Shown: piece by piece, positions 1 to 8,862 of the stretch | Position numbering within the stretch: position 1 is the stretch's first letter | Layout: every line of letters starts with the position of its first letter | NCBI RefSeq assembly: GCF_025965415.1 | Contig: NZ_JAOPWY010000081.1 | Span: 1 to 37,954, forward strand | Length of the DNA stretch: 37,954 nucleotides | Source of the DNA: Nocardioides sp. | GTDB taxonomy: Bacteria; Actinomycetota; Actinomycetes; Propionibacteriales; Nocardioidaceae | Direction: 5' to 3' | Notes under the pieces: generated by a model | Database searches by the model: none | Told to the model about the DNA's origin: nothing | Seen by the model: only the letters and a program-made list of their open reading frames with translations | Program-made: the position numbers and the translations under genes

Positions 1-437
1 TGCCCCGCGCCGACATCGCGACGGAGAACCTCGTCGCTGGCCTGATCGACCTCGGCTGGGAGTGCGACGACGTCACCGCCTACCGCACGGTGCGAGCCAC
101 GCCGCCGCCGGCGCCGGTGCGCGACGCCATCAAGTCGGGCCGGTTCGACGCGGTCGTCTTCACCTCGTCCTCGACCGTGCGCAACCTGGTCGGCATCGCC
201 GGCAAGCCGCACCCCTCGACGATCATCGCCGTCATCGGGCCGGCCACGGCCAAGACCGCCGAGGAGCACGGCCTGCGGGTCGACGTGCTGTCCCCGACGC
301 CCGACGTCGAGGTCCTCGTCGACGCGCTGGCCGACTTCGGTGCGACGCGGCGTCTCGCGATGCTGGAGAACGGCGAGCCCGTGACCCGGCCGAGCGAGCG
401 CACCGCCTCGGGTCGTCGCAAGGCGCGGGCCAAGTAG
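1..437 (+). CDS. hemD: Uroporphyrinogen-III synthase, C-terminal part
   Basis: Open from the left edge (reading frame beginning at base 3) to a TAG at 435-437, so about 144 residues of the C-terminal half are present. It resembles HemD, which closes and inverts ring D of hydroxymethylbilane to give uroporphyrinogen III in the cytosol. Visible HemD features are the [12 protein letters not shown] stretch, the [16 protein letters not shown] stretch typical of the second Rossmann-like lobe, and a final helix VEVLVDAL. The basic tail after it (SGRRKARAK) looks disordered. In actinobacteria hemD is often fused behind a uroporphyrinogen-III methyltransferase domain; the missing 5' end hides whether that is so here. 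hemB follows after two bases, which supports a shared heme operon. Family assignment is fairly sure from these stretches plus context. Confidence 0.85.
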   Translation, partial: PRADIATENLVAGLIDLGWECDDVTAYRTVRATPPPAPVRDAIKSGRFDAVVFTSSSTVRNLVGIAGKPHPSTIIAVIGPATAKTAEEHGLRVDVLSPTPDVEVLVDALADFGATRRLAMLENGEPVTRPSERTASGRRKARAK

Positions 438-439
438 TC

Positions 440-1438
440 ATGACCGAGGAGCACCGGGAGCTGGAGACGCCACTCATCCGACCGCGGCGGCTGCGGCGCA
501 CCCCCGCACTGCGGCGGATGGTCGCGGAGACCACGGTCGTGCCCAGCTCCCTGGTGCTGCCGGTCTTCGTCCGCGAGGACCTGTCCGAGCCGCGCCCGAT
601 CTCCTCGATGCCGGGCGTCGTGCAGCACTCCCGCGACTCCCTCAAGCGGGCGGTCGCGGAGGCGGCCGAGCTCGGGCTGGGTGGCGTGATGCTCTTCGGC
701 ATCCCCGCGCACAAGGACGCGACCGGCTCGGGAGGCATCGACCCCGGAGGTGTCCTCAACCTCGCGATCACCGACGTGGTGGCCGAGGTGGGCGACCAGC
801 TCACGGTCATGTCGGACCTGTGCCTCGACGAGTTCACCGACCACGGCCACTGCGGGCTGCTCACGCCCGACGGCGAGGTCGACAACGACCAGACGCTGGC
901 GGCGTACGCCCAGATGGCGCTCGCCCAGGCCGCAGCCGGCGTCGACATGGTCGGCCCCAGCGGCATGATGGACGGCCAGGTGGCCGTCGTACGCCAGGCG
1001 CTCGACGCGGCCGGCCACAGCCACGTCTCGATCATCGCCTACTCCGCGAAGTACGCCTCCGCCTTCTTCGGCCCCTTCCGCGAGGCCGTTGACTCCTCGC
1101 TCGAGGGCGACCGCCGCACCTACCAGCAGGACCCCGCCAACGGCCTCGAGGGCGTCCGCGAGGCACTGCTCGACGTGGAGCAGGGCGCCGACATCGTGAT
1201 GGTCAAGCCGGCCATGGGCTATCTCGACGTCGTACGCCGCGTGCGTGGCGCCGTCGACGTCCCGGTCGCGGCCTACAACATCTCCGGCGAGTACTCCATG
1301 GTCGAGGCAGCCGCCGCCCGCGGCTGGATCGATCGCGAGGCCGCCATCATGGAGACCCTCACCTCGATCCGCCGCGCCGGCGCCGACGTGACGCTGACCT
1401 ACTGGGCGGCCGAGGCCGCCCGCCTGCTCCGCCGCTGA
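440..1438 (+). CDS. hemB: Delta-aminolevulinic acid dehydratase (porphobilinogen synthase)
   Basis: 332 residues, ATG at 440 directly after hemD. The enzyme condenses two 5-aminolevulinate molecules to porphobilinogen in the heme pathway. The two active-site lysines are visible: Lys204 in [14 protein letters not shown] and the Schiff-base Lys256 in [10 protein letters not shown]. The metal-site stretch reads [14 protein letters not shown], with Cys128 and Cys138 kept but Asp130 where classic zinc enzymes have the middle Cys; this mixed pattern is known in actinobacterial HemB. Length is normal for the family. The open frame continues upstream into hemD, but the HemB similarity starts at [13 protein letters not shown] soon after this ATG, which fixes the start. 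Identification is very secure. Confidence 0.97.
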   Translation: MTEEHRELETPLIRPRRLRRTPALRRMVAETTVVPSSLVLPVFVREDLSEPRPISSMPGVVQHSRDSLKRAVAEAAELGLGGVMLFGIPAHKDATGSGGIDPGGVLNLAITDVVAEVGDQLTVMSDLCLDEFTDHGHCGLLTPDGEVDNDQTLAAYAQMALAQAAAGVDMVGPSGMMDGQVAVVRQALDAAGHSHVSIIAYSAKYASAFFGPFREAVDSSLEGDRRTYQQDPANGLEGVREALLDVEQGADIVMVKPAMGYLDVVRRVRGAVDVPVAAYNISGEYSMVEAAAARGWIDREAAIMETLTSIRRAGADVTLTYWAAEAARLLRR

Positions 1439-1492
1439 CCCTCGTCACCGAGCGGTGCGTGAGCCACCTTCGCGCGGTCGAGAACGTGGCTG

Positions 1493-1519
1493 GGTCACCG
1501 CCGAGGGCGGAGGGTGACC
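1493..1519. terminator. Candidate hairpin terminator between hemB and the transglycosylase gene
   Basis: Seven-base inverted repeat GGTCACC (1493-1499) and GGTGACC (1513-1519), with further GCC/GGC pairing inside. It lies between two convergent stop codons. A second short stem, AGCCAC (1462-1467) with GTGGCT (1486-1491), precedes it. There is no T-tract on either side, as is common in high-GC actinobacteria, so this rests on position and pairing only. Confidence 0.4.
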
Positions 1520-1526
1520 GGGCAGG

Positions 1527-2720
1527 TCAGGGTGCGAGCAGGGCGTTCGCGCAGTCGAGCAGCTCGTTGGTCGCCGTGAGCGGGTTGTCGATCACGCCCT
1601 GGGCCACGCACTGCGCGGTCGCCTGGACCAACGTCAGCGTCTCGCTGATCGTCGCGGTCGGCACCGGCGGCAGCGTGGTGGGGAGCGTGGGGACCGACGT
1701 CGGGACGATCGTCGGCGTCTTGGTCGGGGTGGGCGTAGGTGTCGGCGTCGGCGTGGGTGTCGGGGTGGGCGTCTGCGTCGTGGTCGGGGTGGGCGTCTGG
1801 GTGGGCGTCGGGGTCGGCTTCACGGTCGGCGTGGGGTCCTTGTCGCCGTCCTTGTCTCCGTCCTTGCCGCCCTTCCCTCCCTTGCCGCCGTTGCCAGGGG
1901 TGGTGTCGTTCGAGCCGGTCAGCTCGGGGAGCATCACGCCGGAGGTCAGCGTCGAGGTGGGCACGGCGCTGAAGTCGCCGTCCATGTAGGCCTGCATGAT
2001 CGACAGGACGAGGTCGACGTAGGCGTTGGAGTGGTTGTAGCGGTAGACCGAGGCGCGCTGGCCCTTCTCCGCCGACAGGTCGTCGTCACCCGAGCAGAGG
2101 TAGACCGCAGTGGCGAGCGCGGCGTCGTCGATGTCCTGGGGGTTGCGGGTGCCGTCGCTGTCGCCGTCCACTCCGACGACCGCCCAGGTCGAGGGGATGA
2201 ACTGCATCGGGCCGACCGCACGGTCGTGGCGGGTGTCGTTGTCGTACTGCCCGGCGTCGGTGTCGCTGATGTCCTGGGTGTCGTTCTTGCCGTTGAGGGC
2301 GATGCCGTAGATGCCGGGGCGGGCCACGCCCTGGTCGTCGAGGGAGTTGCCCCCGAAGCGACCGTGGTCGGACTCGACGCGGCCGATGGCGGCGATCAGC
2401 TCCCACGGGATGCGGCAGCCGGCGTCGGCCTTGTTGATGACCGCCTCGGCGCGCTGGTAGGCGGCGAGGGCCGCCTGGGGGATGCTGCTGGCCGAGCCCG
2501 GGGTGAGAGCGGCGGCGCGGCCGACCGAGTCGCCGACGCTGGCCGGGGCCTCGATGGCCGCGGCGGGGAGCACGGTGCCGTCGGGGAGGGTGCCGGGGCC
2601 GTCGGCGTCCGCGTTGGCGGAGCCCGCTCCGACGCCGGCCAGGCTCGCGGTCCAGGCCGCGGAGAGCACGGCAAGGGGGACGATCGCGGTCGCTCGGTGG
2701 AGCCGGCCAAATGTCGACAT
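1527..2720 (-). CDS. Secreted lytic transglycosylase-like protein with Pro/Thr-repeat tail
   Basis: 397 residues from the ATG at 2720, chosen because AGGGGAG lies 8 bases upstream and a signal peptide follows at once (basic n-region, hydrophobic TAIVPLAVLSAAWTASLAGV at 11-30). A longer frame to 2786 exists but would bury the signal. Residues about 84-245 look like a soluble lytic transglycosylase domain: the likely catalytic Glu116 is in GRVESDHGRFGG, followed by YGIALNG and the AVGPMQFIPSTW motif. Such enzymes cut the MurNAc-GlcNAc bond of peptidoglycan. After it come a Gly/Lys/Asp-rich linker (278-295), a Pro-Thr repeat (296-335), and a C-terminal segment with two cysteines (371, 390). The repeat may span the cell wall. 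Substrate and wall anchoring are inference. The gene stands alone, convergent to hemB and divergent from hemL. Confidence 0.85.
   Translation of the reverse strand: MSTFGRLHRATAIVPLAVLSAAWTASLAGVGAGSANADADGPGTLPDGTVLPAAAIEAPASVGDSVGRAAALTPGSASSIPQAALAAYQRAEAVINKADAGCRIPWELIAAIGRVESDHGRFGGNSLDDQGVARPGIYGIALNGKNDTQDISDTDAGQYDNDTRHDRAVGPMQFIPSTWAVVGVDGDSDGTRNPQDIDDAALATAVYLCSGDDDLSAEKGQRASVYRYNHSNAYVDLVLSIMQAYMDGDFSAVPTSTLTSGVMLPELTGSNDTTPGNGGKGGKGGKDGDKDGDKDPTPTVKPTPTPTQTPTPTTTQTPTPTPTPTPTPTPTPTKTPTIVPTSVPTLPTTLPPVPTATISETLTLVQATAQCVAQGVIDNPLTATNELLDCANALLAP
1716..1835 (-). repeat. Tandem Pro-Thr codon repeat in the transglycosylase gene
   Basis: Imperfect short tandem repeats of ACCCCGACGCC-like units on the minus strand encode alternating Pro-Thr with a few Gln and Val (residues about 296-335). 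Long runs of near-identical hexamers make this a likely spot for length changes by slippage and for assembly collapse. Confidence 0.8.
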
Positions 2721-2899
2721 GCGTGCATCTCCCCTGTGTCTCACTGGTGCCATGATGCCCCCTAGGGGCTCACTCACACCTCCCAACGAGCGATTGTCAC
2801 CCCAAGTTACGCTCCGGTCACTTGTGGCTCAAGGCACATCCGCGGACGTGATCGCACACCGACTGGGGTTCGCTTGCGCGACTACGTGACAATGACCGG

Positions 2900-4228
2900 G
2901 TGACCCCCGCGACCATGGCCCCCACGACCGCGGCGAGCGAGGCGCTCTTCGAGCGCGCGCGCGCCGTGACCCCGGGAGGCGTGAACTCGCCCGTCCGCGC
3001 CTTCACGGCGGTCGGCGGCACGCCCCGCTTCATCACCTCGGCCTCCGGCGCCTGGCTCCACGACGCCGACGGCAACGACTACGTCGACCTCATCTGCTCG
3101 TGGGGTCCGATGCTGCTCGGCCACGCCCACCCCGACGTGCAGGCCGCGGTGGCCGGTGCTGTCGCCCGCGGTACGTCGTACGGCACGCCGACGGAGCCCG
3201 AGGTCGAGCTCGCCGAGGAGATCGTGGCGCGCACCCCCGTCGAGCGGGTCCGCTTCGTGTCGTCCGGCACCGAGGCGACGATGTCCGCCATCCGGCTGGC
3301 CCGCGGCGCGACCGGCCGCGACCTCGTCGTGAAGTTCGCCGGCTGCTACCACGGCCACGTCGACACGCTGCTGGCCGAGGCCGGTTCCGGTGTCGCGACG
3401 CTGGCGGTGCCCGGCACCAGCGGCGTGCCCGCCTCGTCGGCCGCCGAGACCCTGGTCCTGCCCTACAACGACCGCGCGGCCGTGCAGGCGGCGTTCGACG
3501 CCCACGGCCCGCGGATCGCCTGCCTCATCACCGAGGCCTCGCCCGGCAACATGGGCGTCGTCCCGCCGGCCCCCGGCTTCAACGCCTTCCTCGCCGAGAC
3601 CTGCCGCGCCCACGGCGCGCTCTTCATCAGCGACGAGGTGATGACCGGCTTCCGTGCGACCGAGCAGGGCGGCTGGGGCCTCGACGGCGCGATCGAGGGC
3701 TGGACCCCCGACCTGATGACCTTCGGCAAGGTCATGGGCGGCGGCTTCCCGGCCGCGGCCTTCGGTGGCCGGTCCGACCTGATGGCCCACCTCGCCCCGG
3801 AGGGGTCGGTCTACCAGGCCGGCACCCTGTCCGGGAACCCCGTCGCCACCACCGCCGGCCTCGCCACGCTGCGGCTCGCGACGCCCGAGGTCTACGCCCA
3901 CCTCGACACCACCGCGCTGACGATCCGCCGCGCCGTGTCGGAGGCCCTGGAGGCGGCGTCCGTGCCGCACACGGTGCAGGCCGCGGGCACGATGTTCTCG
4001 GTGTTCTTCCGCGAGGGCTCGGTGCGCGACTTCGCGGAGGCGAGCCAGCAGGACACGACGGCCTACGCCGCCTTCTTCCACTCGATGCTCGACCAGGGCG
4101 TCTACCTGCCCCCGTCGGCGTACGAGTCGTGGTTCGTCTCGGCGGCCCACGACGACCGCGCCGTCTCCACCATCATCGACGCGCTCCCCGCGGCCGCGCT
4201 CGCGGCCGCCACGGCAGGAGGTCACTGA
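2900..4228 (+). CDS. hemL: Glutamate-1-semialdehyde 2,1-aminomutase
   Basis: 442 residues if started at the GTG at 2900; an ATG at 2915 is a second candidate and neither has a clear ribosome binding site. HemL is a PLP enzyme that converts glutamate-1-semialdehyde to 5-aminolevulinate, the first committed tetrapyrrole precursor of the C5 route. Visible: the N-terminal [13 protein letters not shown] signature, [15 protein letters not shown] for phosphate binding, [17 protein letters not shown], and the PLP lysine Lys277 in [17 protein letters not shown]. Length matches the family. It heads the hemL-to-resC operon: the phosphatase ATG follows its stop after one base. Upstream (2721-2899) is a divergent promoter region shared with the transglycosylase gene; GACAAT 6 bases before the GTG is a weak candidate -10. 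Confidence 0.96.
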   Translation: MTPATMAPTTAASEALFERARAVTPGGVNSPVRAFTAVGGTPRFITSASGAWLHDADGNDYVDLICSWGPMLLGHAHPDVQAAVAGAVARGTSYGTPTEPEVELAEEIVARTPVERVRFVSSGTEATMSAIRLARGATGRDLVVKFAGCYHGHVDTLLAEAGSGVATLAVPGTSGVPASSAAETLVLPYNDRAAVQAAFDAHGPRIACLITEASPGNMGVVPPAPGFNAFLAETCRAHGALFISDEVMTGFRATEQGGWGLDGAIEGWTPDLMTFGKVMGGGFPAAAFGGRSDLMAHLAPEGSVYQAGTLSGNPVATTAGLATLRLATPEVYAHLDTTALTIRRAVSEALEAASVPHTVQAAGTMFSVFFREGSVRDFAEASQQDTTAYAAFFHSMLDQGVYLPPSAYESWFVSAAHDDRAVSTIIDALPAAALAAATAGGH

Positions 4229-4229
4229 C

Positions 4230-4907
4230 ATGGGTGAGCAGACCACCGTCCACCTGCTGCGGCACGGCGAGGTGCACAACCCCCAGGGCGTGCTCTACGG
4301 CCGTCGCGACGGGTTCCACCTGTCCGACCTCGGCCACACGATGGCCCGGCGGATCGCCGAGACGATCGGTGACCGCGACATCGTGCACATGCGGAGCTCC
4401 CCGCTCGAGCGGGCGCAGGAGACCGGTGCGCCGCTGGCGGCGGTGCGCGGCCTGACGCCGGTGATCGACCCGCGGGTGATCGAGTCCAGCAACAAGTTCG
4501 AGGGCATCAACTTCAGCGGCGGCGCCGCGACCTTCCTCCGGCGGCCCGGCCTGCTGCGCCACATGTACAACCCGCTCAAGCCCTCCTGGGGAGAGCCGTA
4601 CGACGAGATCGCCGGGCGGATGGTCGCCGCGATCCACGACGCCCGCGACGCGGCGCGGGGGCACGAGGCGGTCATCGTCTCCCACCAGCTGCCGATCTGG
4701 ACGACGCGACTCTTCCTCGAGAAGCGGAGCTACCTCCACCACCCCAAGGCCCGCCAGTGCACCCTGTGCTCGCTGACGAGCGTGGTCTTCGACGACGACC
4801 GGATGGTGCAGGTGCGCTACTCGGAGCCGGCCGGCGACCTGATCCCGGTCGGCGACCGCTCCGCCCCGTTCTCGGCCGGTGGGGCCCCCCGGGAGGACCG
4901 GCCCTGA
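4230..4907 (+). CDS. Histidine phosphatase family protein (phosphoglycerate-mutase-like)
   Basis: 225 residues, ATG at 4230 with a perfect AGGAGG at 4216-4221 inside the end of hemL. The phosphohistidine motif LLRHGE is at residues 9-14 (catalytic His12), SSPLERAQET supplies the second arginine at about 57-65, and IVSHQLPIW carries the second catalytic histidine. These define the branch-1 histidine phosphatase fold. The substrate is unknown; the old name phosphoglycerate mutase should not be taken as function. The same gene lies between hemL and the cytochrome c maturation genes in mycobacteria (from memory, Rv0525), so a role linked to heme or thiol chemistry is possible but unproven. Its 3' end carries the ribosome binding site of resA. 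Confidence 0.85.
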   Translation: MGEQTTVHLLRHGEVHNPQGVLYGRRDGFHLSDLGHTMARRIAETIGDRDIVHMRSSPLERAQETGAPLAAVRGLTPVIDPRVIESSNKFEGINFSGGAATFLRRPGLLRHMYNPLKPSWGEPYDEIAGRMVAAIHDARDAARGHEAVIVSHQLPIWTTRLFLEKRSYLHHPKARQCTLCSLTSVVFDDDRMVQVRYSEPAGDLIPVGDRSAPFSAGGAPREDRP

Positions 4908-4912
4908 AGACC

Positions 4913-5464
4913 GTGCGCTCGATCGTCGTGCTCGCCTGCCTGCTCGCGCTCGTGGGCTGTTCGAGCCTGTCCGGCACTGGCGACAAGGGCTACATCTCCG
5001 GCGAGGGGGTGCCGGTCGAGGTCGCCGCCGTCGACCGCGAGGCCCCCATCGAGCTGACCGGCACCGACCTCGACGGCAACGACGTCGACCTGGCCGCGAT
5101 GCGCGGCAAGCCGGTCGTCGTCAACGTCTGGTGGTCGGAGTGCCCGCCCTGCCGGGTCGAGCAGCCCGACCTCAACGAGGCCGCGGCCGAGCTGGGCGAC
5201 TCCGTCACCTTCGTGGGGCTCAACATCCGTGACGCCTCCGCGGAGAAGGGCCAGGCGTTCGTCCGCAACTTCGAGGTCCCCTACCCGTCCGTCTACTCGC
5301 CCGACGGGCGGGCGCTGCTCGCCTTCGCCGGCACGCTCAACCCGCGCTCCATCCCGAGCACGGTCGTGCTCGACGCCGACGGTCGGGTCGCGGCGTCGGT
5401 GCAGGGACGCATCCCGACCACCCAGACGCTGATCTCGCTCGTCGACAAGGTCCTCGATGAGTGA
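4913..5464 (+). CDS. resA: Thiol-disulfide oxidoreductase, lipoprotein (ResA/TlpA type)
   Basis: 183 residues from the GTG at 4913. It begins with a lipoprotein signal (SIVVLACLLALVGC, lipobox cysteine at about residue 16), then a thioredoxin-like fold with WWSECPPCRVEQ: redox Cys77 and Cys80. Such proteins keep apocytochrome c cysteines reduced outside the membrane so that heme can be attached. The start is uncertain: GGGAGG at 4891-4896 is 16 bases from the GTG but only 7 from a CTG at 4904 in the same frame, so a CTG start giving three extra residues including a lysine is plausible. The stop overlaps the ccdA start by 8 bases (ATGAGTGA), showing translational coupling. Function call is secure from motif and operon. 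Confidence 0.9.
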   Translation: MRSIVVLACLLALVGCSSLSGTGDKGYISGEGVPVEVAAVDREAPIELTGTDLDGNDVDLAAMRGKPVVVNVWWSECPPCRVEQPDLNEAAAELGDSVTFVGLNIRDASAEKGQAFVRNFEVPYPSVYSPDGRALLAFAGTLNPRSIPSTVVLDADGRVAASVQGRIPTTQTLISLVDKVLDE

Positions 5465-6206
5465 GTGGTTCCAGGACACGGCCCTGTCGGGGTCGTTGGT
5501 CCTCGCGCTGCCGGTGGCGCTGCTCGCCGGTGTCCTCTCCTTCTTCAGCCCGTGCGTGATCCCGCTGCTGCCCGGCTACCTGTCGTACGCCACGGGCCTC
5601 TCGGGTGCCGACCTCGAGGACGCCAAGCGCAGCCGCCTGGTCACCGGAGCGGTGCTGTTCGTGCTCGGCTTCTCGGTGGTCTTCGTGCTGCTCGGCAGCC
5701 TCACCGGTGCGGCGGGCGCCTGGCTCTTCACCCACACCCGCCAGCTCAACCTCGTGCTCGGGATCATCACGATCATCCTGGGCGTCGCCTTCATGGGCGG
5801 GATCGGCTTCCTCCAGCGCGACTGGCGCATCCACAAGGTGCCGGCGGTCGGGCTGGCCGCGGCGCCGCTGCTGGGCTTCCTCTTCGGGGTCGGCTGGACG
5901 CCGTGCGTGGGCCCGACGCTGGCCGCGATCAACGTGCTGTCGGTCAACGAGGCCACCGCCGGCCGCGGAGCCGCCCTGTCCGCGGTCTTCGCGCTCGGGC
6001 TCGGGCTGCCGTTCATCGCCGCGGCCGTGGCCTATCGCCGGATGATCAAGGCCTTCGCGGTCGTCCGGCGCCACCAGGTCCTCGTCATGCGGATCGGCGG
6101 GGCGATGATGATCGTGGTCGGCCTCCTGCTCGTGACCGGGTGGTGGGACCGGATCGTGCAGTGGCTGCAGCTCCAGGTCGTCCAGGGATTCACGGTGCCG
6201 CTGTGA
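5457..6206 (+). CDS. ccdA: Cytochrome c biogenesis membrane protein CcdA
   Basis: 249 residues, ATG at 5457 overlapping the end of resA. CcdA passes electrons from cytosolic thioredoxin across the membrane to ResA. It has about six transmembrane segments; the two redox cysteines sit in the family motifs: Cys33 in FFSPCVIPLLPGYLSY and Cys150 in VGWTPCVGPTLAAI. These are the characteristic internally repeated half-sites of the DsbD/CcdA family. Length and topology are normal. Its TGA overlaps the GTG of resB (GTGA). Confidence 0.95.
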   Translation: MSEWFQDTALSGSLVLALPVALLAGVLSFFSPCVIPLLPGYLSYATGLSGADLEDAKRSRLVTGAVLFVLGFSVVFVLLGSLTGAAGAWLFTHTRQLNLVLGIITIILGVAFMGGIGFLQRDWRIHKVPAVGLAAAPLLGFLFGVGWTPCVGPTLAAINVLSVNEATAGRGAALSAVFALGLGLPFIAAAVAYRRMIKAFAVVRRHQVLVMRIGGAMMIVVGLLLVTGWWDRIVQWLQLQVVQGFTVPL

Positions 6207-7834
6207 CCGATCCGCTGTCCCGGCCGTCCGACGACCGGCAGGCCACCTCCCTGCCCAGCGACCTCAACGCGCGCGAGCTCGCCCGCTGGGCCTGGCGCCA
6301 GCTGACGTCGATGCGTACGGCGCTCGTGCTCCTGCTGCTGCTCGCCCTCGCCTCGATCCCGGGCTCGGTGATCCCGCAGGAGGACATCGACTCGCTGGCG
6401 GTCTCGCAGTGGCGTGACAACCACCCCCGCCTGGCCCCGATCTGGGACCGGCTCGACCTGTTCTCGGTCTACGGCTCGGTGTGGTTCTCGGCGATCTACA
6501 TCCTGCTGATGATCTCGCTCGTGGGCTGCATCGTCCCGCGGCTCTTCGTCTACGCCCGCGCGCTGCGCGCCAAGCCCCCGCGGGCGCCCCGCCACCTCTC
6601 GCGCCTGCCCGAGAGCACGTCATACACGACCGACGAGGAGCCGGACGTCGTCCTGGCCCGCGCCGCCTCGGTGATCCGGCGTCGCCGCTTCCGCGTCGAG
6701 TGGACGAGCGGCTCCGACGCGGTCGCGGCCGAGCGCGGCCACCTGCGCGAGGCCGGCAACCTGCTCTTCCACCTGGCCGTGATCGTGGTCCTGGTCGGTG
6801 TCGCCATCGGCAGCCTGTTCGGCTACAAGGGCGGCGTCATCATGTACAACGGCAAGGACTACGGCTTCTCCAACAACCTCACGCAGTACGACGACTTCGC
6901 CCCGGGCAGCCTCTTCGACCCGGCCGTGATGGAGCCGTTCTCCTTCAGCATCACCGACTTCGACGTCGAGTGGCTCACCGAGGGTCGGCGCGCGGGCATG
7001 GCGCGCAAGTTCGTCGCCCACCTCGACTACCAGACCGATCCGGGCGCGGAGACGAAGCAGTACGACCTCAAGGTCAACCACCCGCTCTCCATCGGCGGCA
7101 CCGACGTCTTCCTCATCGGCCACGGCTATGCGCCCGTCATCACCGTTCGTGACGGCGACGGCAACATCGCGCAGTCCGGGCCGACGGTGTTCCTGCCGAC
7201 CAACGCACAGACCTTCGAGTCCTTCGGCGTGGTCAAGGCGGCCGACGCCCAGCCCACGCAGCTCGGCCTCGAGGGCACCTTCTACCCGACCTTCGCCATG
7301 GGCAGGGACGCCGACGGCAACCTGACCATGCCGTCCTCGGCCTTCGGCAACGCGATCGACCCGCTGGTGTCGCTGCAGGTCTACACCGGCGACGTGGGCC
7401 TCGACGACGGCACCAGCGCCTCTGTCTACGTCCTCGACAAGTCGAAGGCGAAGCAGCTCCTCAAGGCCGACGGCCAGCCGTTCCGCATGGACCTGCGCCC
7501 GGGCGACACGGTCACCCTGCCCGACGGCCTCGGCAGCGTGACCTTCGAGGGCCTCCAGCGCTGGAACAAGATCCAGATCAGCCGCACCCCGGGCAAGTTC
7601 CTCGCGCTGGGAGGAATGGTCGCCGCCCTGCTGGGCCTGCTCGGCTCCCTGTTCGTGCGGCCCCGCCGGCTGTGGGTGCGGGCGCGCCGTCAGGACGACG
7701 GCAGCACACTGGTGGAGGTGGCGCGACTGGACCGCTCGTCCGGTGGCGATCCGGAGACCGGCCGCGACGAGCTCGCTGACATCGTGGCTGCACTGAAGAC
7801 GGACCAGCGAGAGGACCGAGAGGCGACAACGTGA
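6203..7834 (+). CDS. resB: Cytochrome c biogenesis protein ResB (Ccs1)
   Basis: 543 residues, GTG at 6203 overlapping the ccdA stop by four bases; similarity and hydrophobicity pattern begin shortly after. ResB and ResC form the system II heme lyase that exports heme and joins it to CXXCH of c-type cytochromes. Visible are an N-terminal transmembrane pair (ALVLLLLLALASIPGSVIPQ and the VWFSAIYILLMISLVGCIVPR segment), a third near LLFHLAVIVVLVGVAIGSLFG, a large extracytoplasmic domain and a last membrane helix ALGGMVAALLGLLGSLFVR near the C-terminus, followed by a cytosolic tail. The motif GSVIPQ after helix 1 is typical. Function call follows from family and operon. Confidence 0.93.
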   Translation: MTDPLSRPSDDRQATSLPSDLNARELARWAWRQLTSMRTALVLLLLLALASIPGSVIPQEDIDSLAVSQWRDNHPRLAPIWDRLDLFSVYGSVWFSAIYILLMISLVGCIVPRLFVYARALRAKPPRAPRHLSRLPESTSYTTDEEPDVVLARAASVIRRRRFRVEWTSGSDAVAAERGHLREAGNLLFHLAVIVVLVGVAIGSLFGYKGGVIMYNGKDYGFSNNLTQYDDFAPGSLFDPAVMEPFSFSITDFDVEWLTEGRRAGMARKFVAHLDYQTDPGAETKQYDLKVNHPLSIGGTDVFLIGHGYAPVITVRDGDGNIAQSGPTVFLPTNAQTFESFGVVKAADAQPTQLGLEGTFYPTFAMGRDADGNLTMPSSAFGNAIDPLVSLQVYTGDVGLDDGTSASVYVLDKSKAKQLLKADGQPFRMDLRPGDTVTLPDGLGSVTFEGLQRWNKIQISRTPGKFLALGGMVAALLGLLGSLFVRPRRLWVRARRQDDGSTLVEVARLDRSSGGDPETGRDELADIVAALKTDQREDREATT

Positions 7835-8862
7835 CCGACGCACAGTGGGAGACCCTGAGCAACCAGGGCGTGGCGGCTGCCGGGGTGGTCTACTTCCTGG
7901 CGCTGCTGGCGTACGCCGTCCAGTGGGCCGCGCTGCGTGACGTGCCGGTGAAGCAGGCGGTGGCCGCCGGGGGTGGCGGCGACGTGCTCGACATCCCGGA
8001 CGAGCGGGTCGCGCAGCGCACCGAGATGGCCGGACGCCTCGGCGTCCTGCTCGTCGCGATCGGCGCGCTGGCACACTTCGTGGCGCTCCTCGGGCGGGGC
8101 ATGGCCGCGGACCCCAACCGGGTGCCCTGGGGCAACATGTACGAGTTCACGCTGAGCGGCACCTTCGTGGTCGTCGCCCTGTTCCTCGCGACCACCCACC
8201 GTTGGCGGCTGTCGTGGCTCGGCCCGATCGTCGTCGGGTTCACCCTCTGCGTGCTGCTCGCCGACGTGCTCTGGCTCTACGAGCCCGTCGCCCCGCTGAC
8301 GGAGGCGCTCGAGTCCTACTGGCTCGTGATCCACGTCGTGTCGGCAGTGATCGCGACCGGTGCGTTCACCCTCGGCGGGATCACCTCCGCCCTCTACCTC
8401 CTCAAGGCCCGGTCGACGAAGGAGACGGGCTACCTCGCCCGGCTCCCCGAGCTGGCCAAGCTGGACCGCATCGCCTACCGGATGCACGCCTTCGGGTTCC
8501 CGGTGTGGACCTTCGGGGTGCTCATCTCCGGGCCGATCTGGGCGCACCAGGCCTGGTCGTCGTACTGGAACTGGGACCCCAAGGAGGTGTGGGCCTTCAT
8601 CACCTGGGTGGTCTACGCCGCCTACCTCCACGCCCGCGCGACGGCCGGCTGGCGCGGGCGCAACGCGGCCCTGCTGGCGCTGCTCGGCGTCGCGACGCTG
8701 TGGTTCAACTTCATCGGCATCAACTTCTTCAGCACGACGAGCCAGCACTCCTACGCCGAGGGTGCGGGGGAGACGCGGTCAGTCGTCCTCAGGCTTGCGG
8801 GGCCGGCCGAGGCCGCGCAGGAAGTCGGGATCGTCGTCGGGGCCGATCACCCGGGGACGTGA
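7831..8862 (+). CDS. resC: Cytochrome c biogenesis protein ResC (CcsB/CcsA heme-handling subunit)
   Basis: 343 residues, GTG at 7831 overlapping the resB stop (GTGA). This is the CcsA/ResC family: multiple membrane helices and the tryptophan-rich heme-binding loop seen as SSYWNWDPKEVWAFITW near residues 244-260, plus the external histidine-bearing ends of the bundle, e.g. LVIHVVSAVIATGAF. It handles heme for ligation to apocytochromes with ResB. Family members normally end soon after a TTSQHSYA-like sequence, which occurs here near residue 310; the extra 33 or so residues overlap the convergent small gene at 8779-8961 by 84 bases and look non-homologous. So the true domain ends before the overlap, and the tail may simply be read-on to the next stop. 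Confidence 0.94.
   Translation: MTDAQWETLSNQGVAAAGVVYFLALLAYAVQWAALRDVPVKQAVAAGGGGDVLDIPDERVAQRTEMAGRLGVLLVAIGALAHFVALLGRGMAADPNRVPWGNMYEFTLSGTFVVVALFLATTHRWRLSWLGPIVVGFTLCVLLADVLWLYEPVAPLTEALESYWLVIHVVSAVIATGAFTLGGITSALYLLKARSTKETGYLARLPELAKLDRIAYRMHAFGFPVWTFGVLISGPIWAHQAWSSYWNWDPKEVWAFITWVVYAAYLHARATAGWRGRNAALLALLGVATLWFNFIGINFFSTTSQHSYAEGAGETRSVVLRLAGPAEAAQEVGIVVGADHPGT

Noticed and set aside
1459..1989. Plus-strand frame with long Gly-Val repeats, like a PE_PGRS or collagen-like protein
   Set aside because: It is the reverse of the Pro-Thr repeat and neighbouring codons of the transglycosylase gene, which has a signal peptide, catalytic motifs and a ribosome binding site.
2721..2899. Possible riboswitch (e.g. 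c-di-AMP type, frequent before actinobacterial wall hydrolases) upstream of the transglycosylase
   Set aside because: I could not find the conserved core or a convincing set of helices by eye. A search with the Rfam ydaO-yuaA model would settle it.
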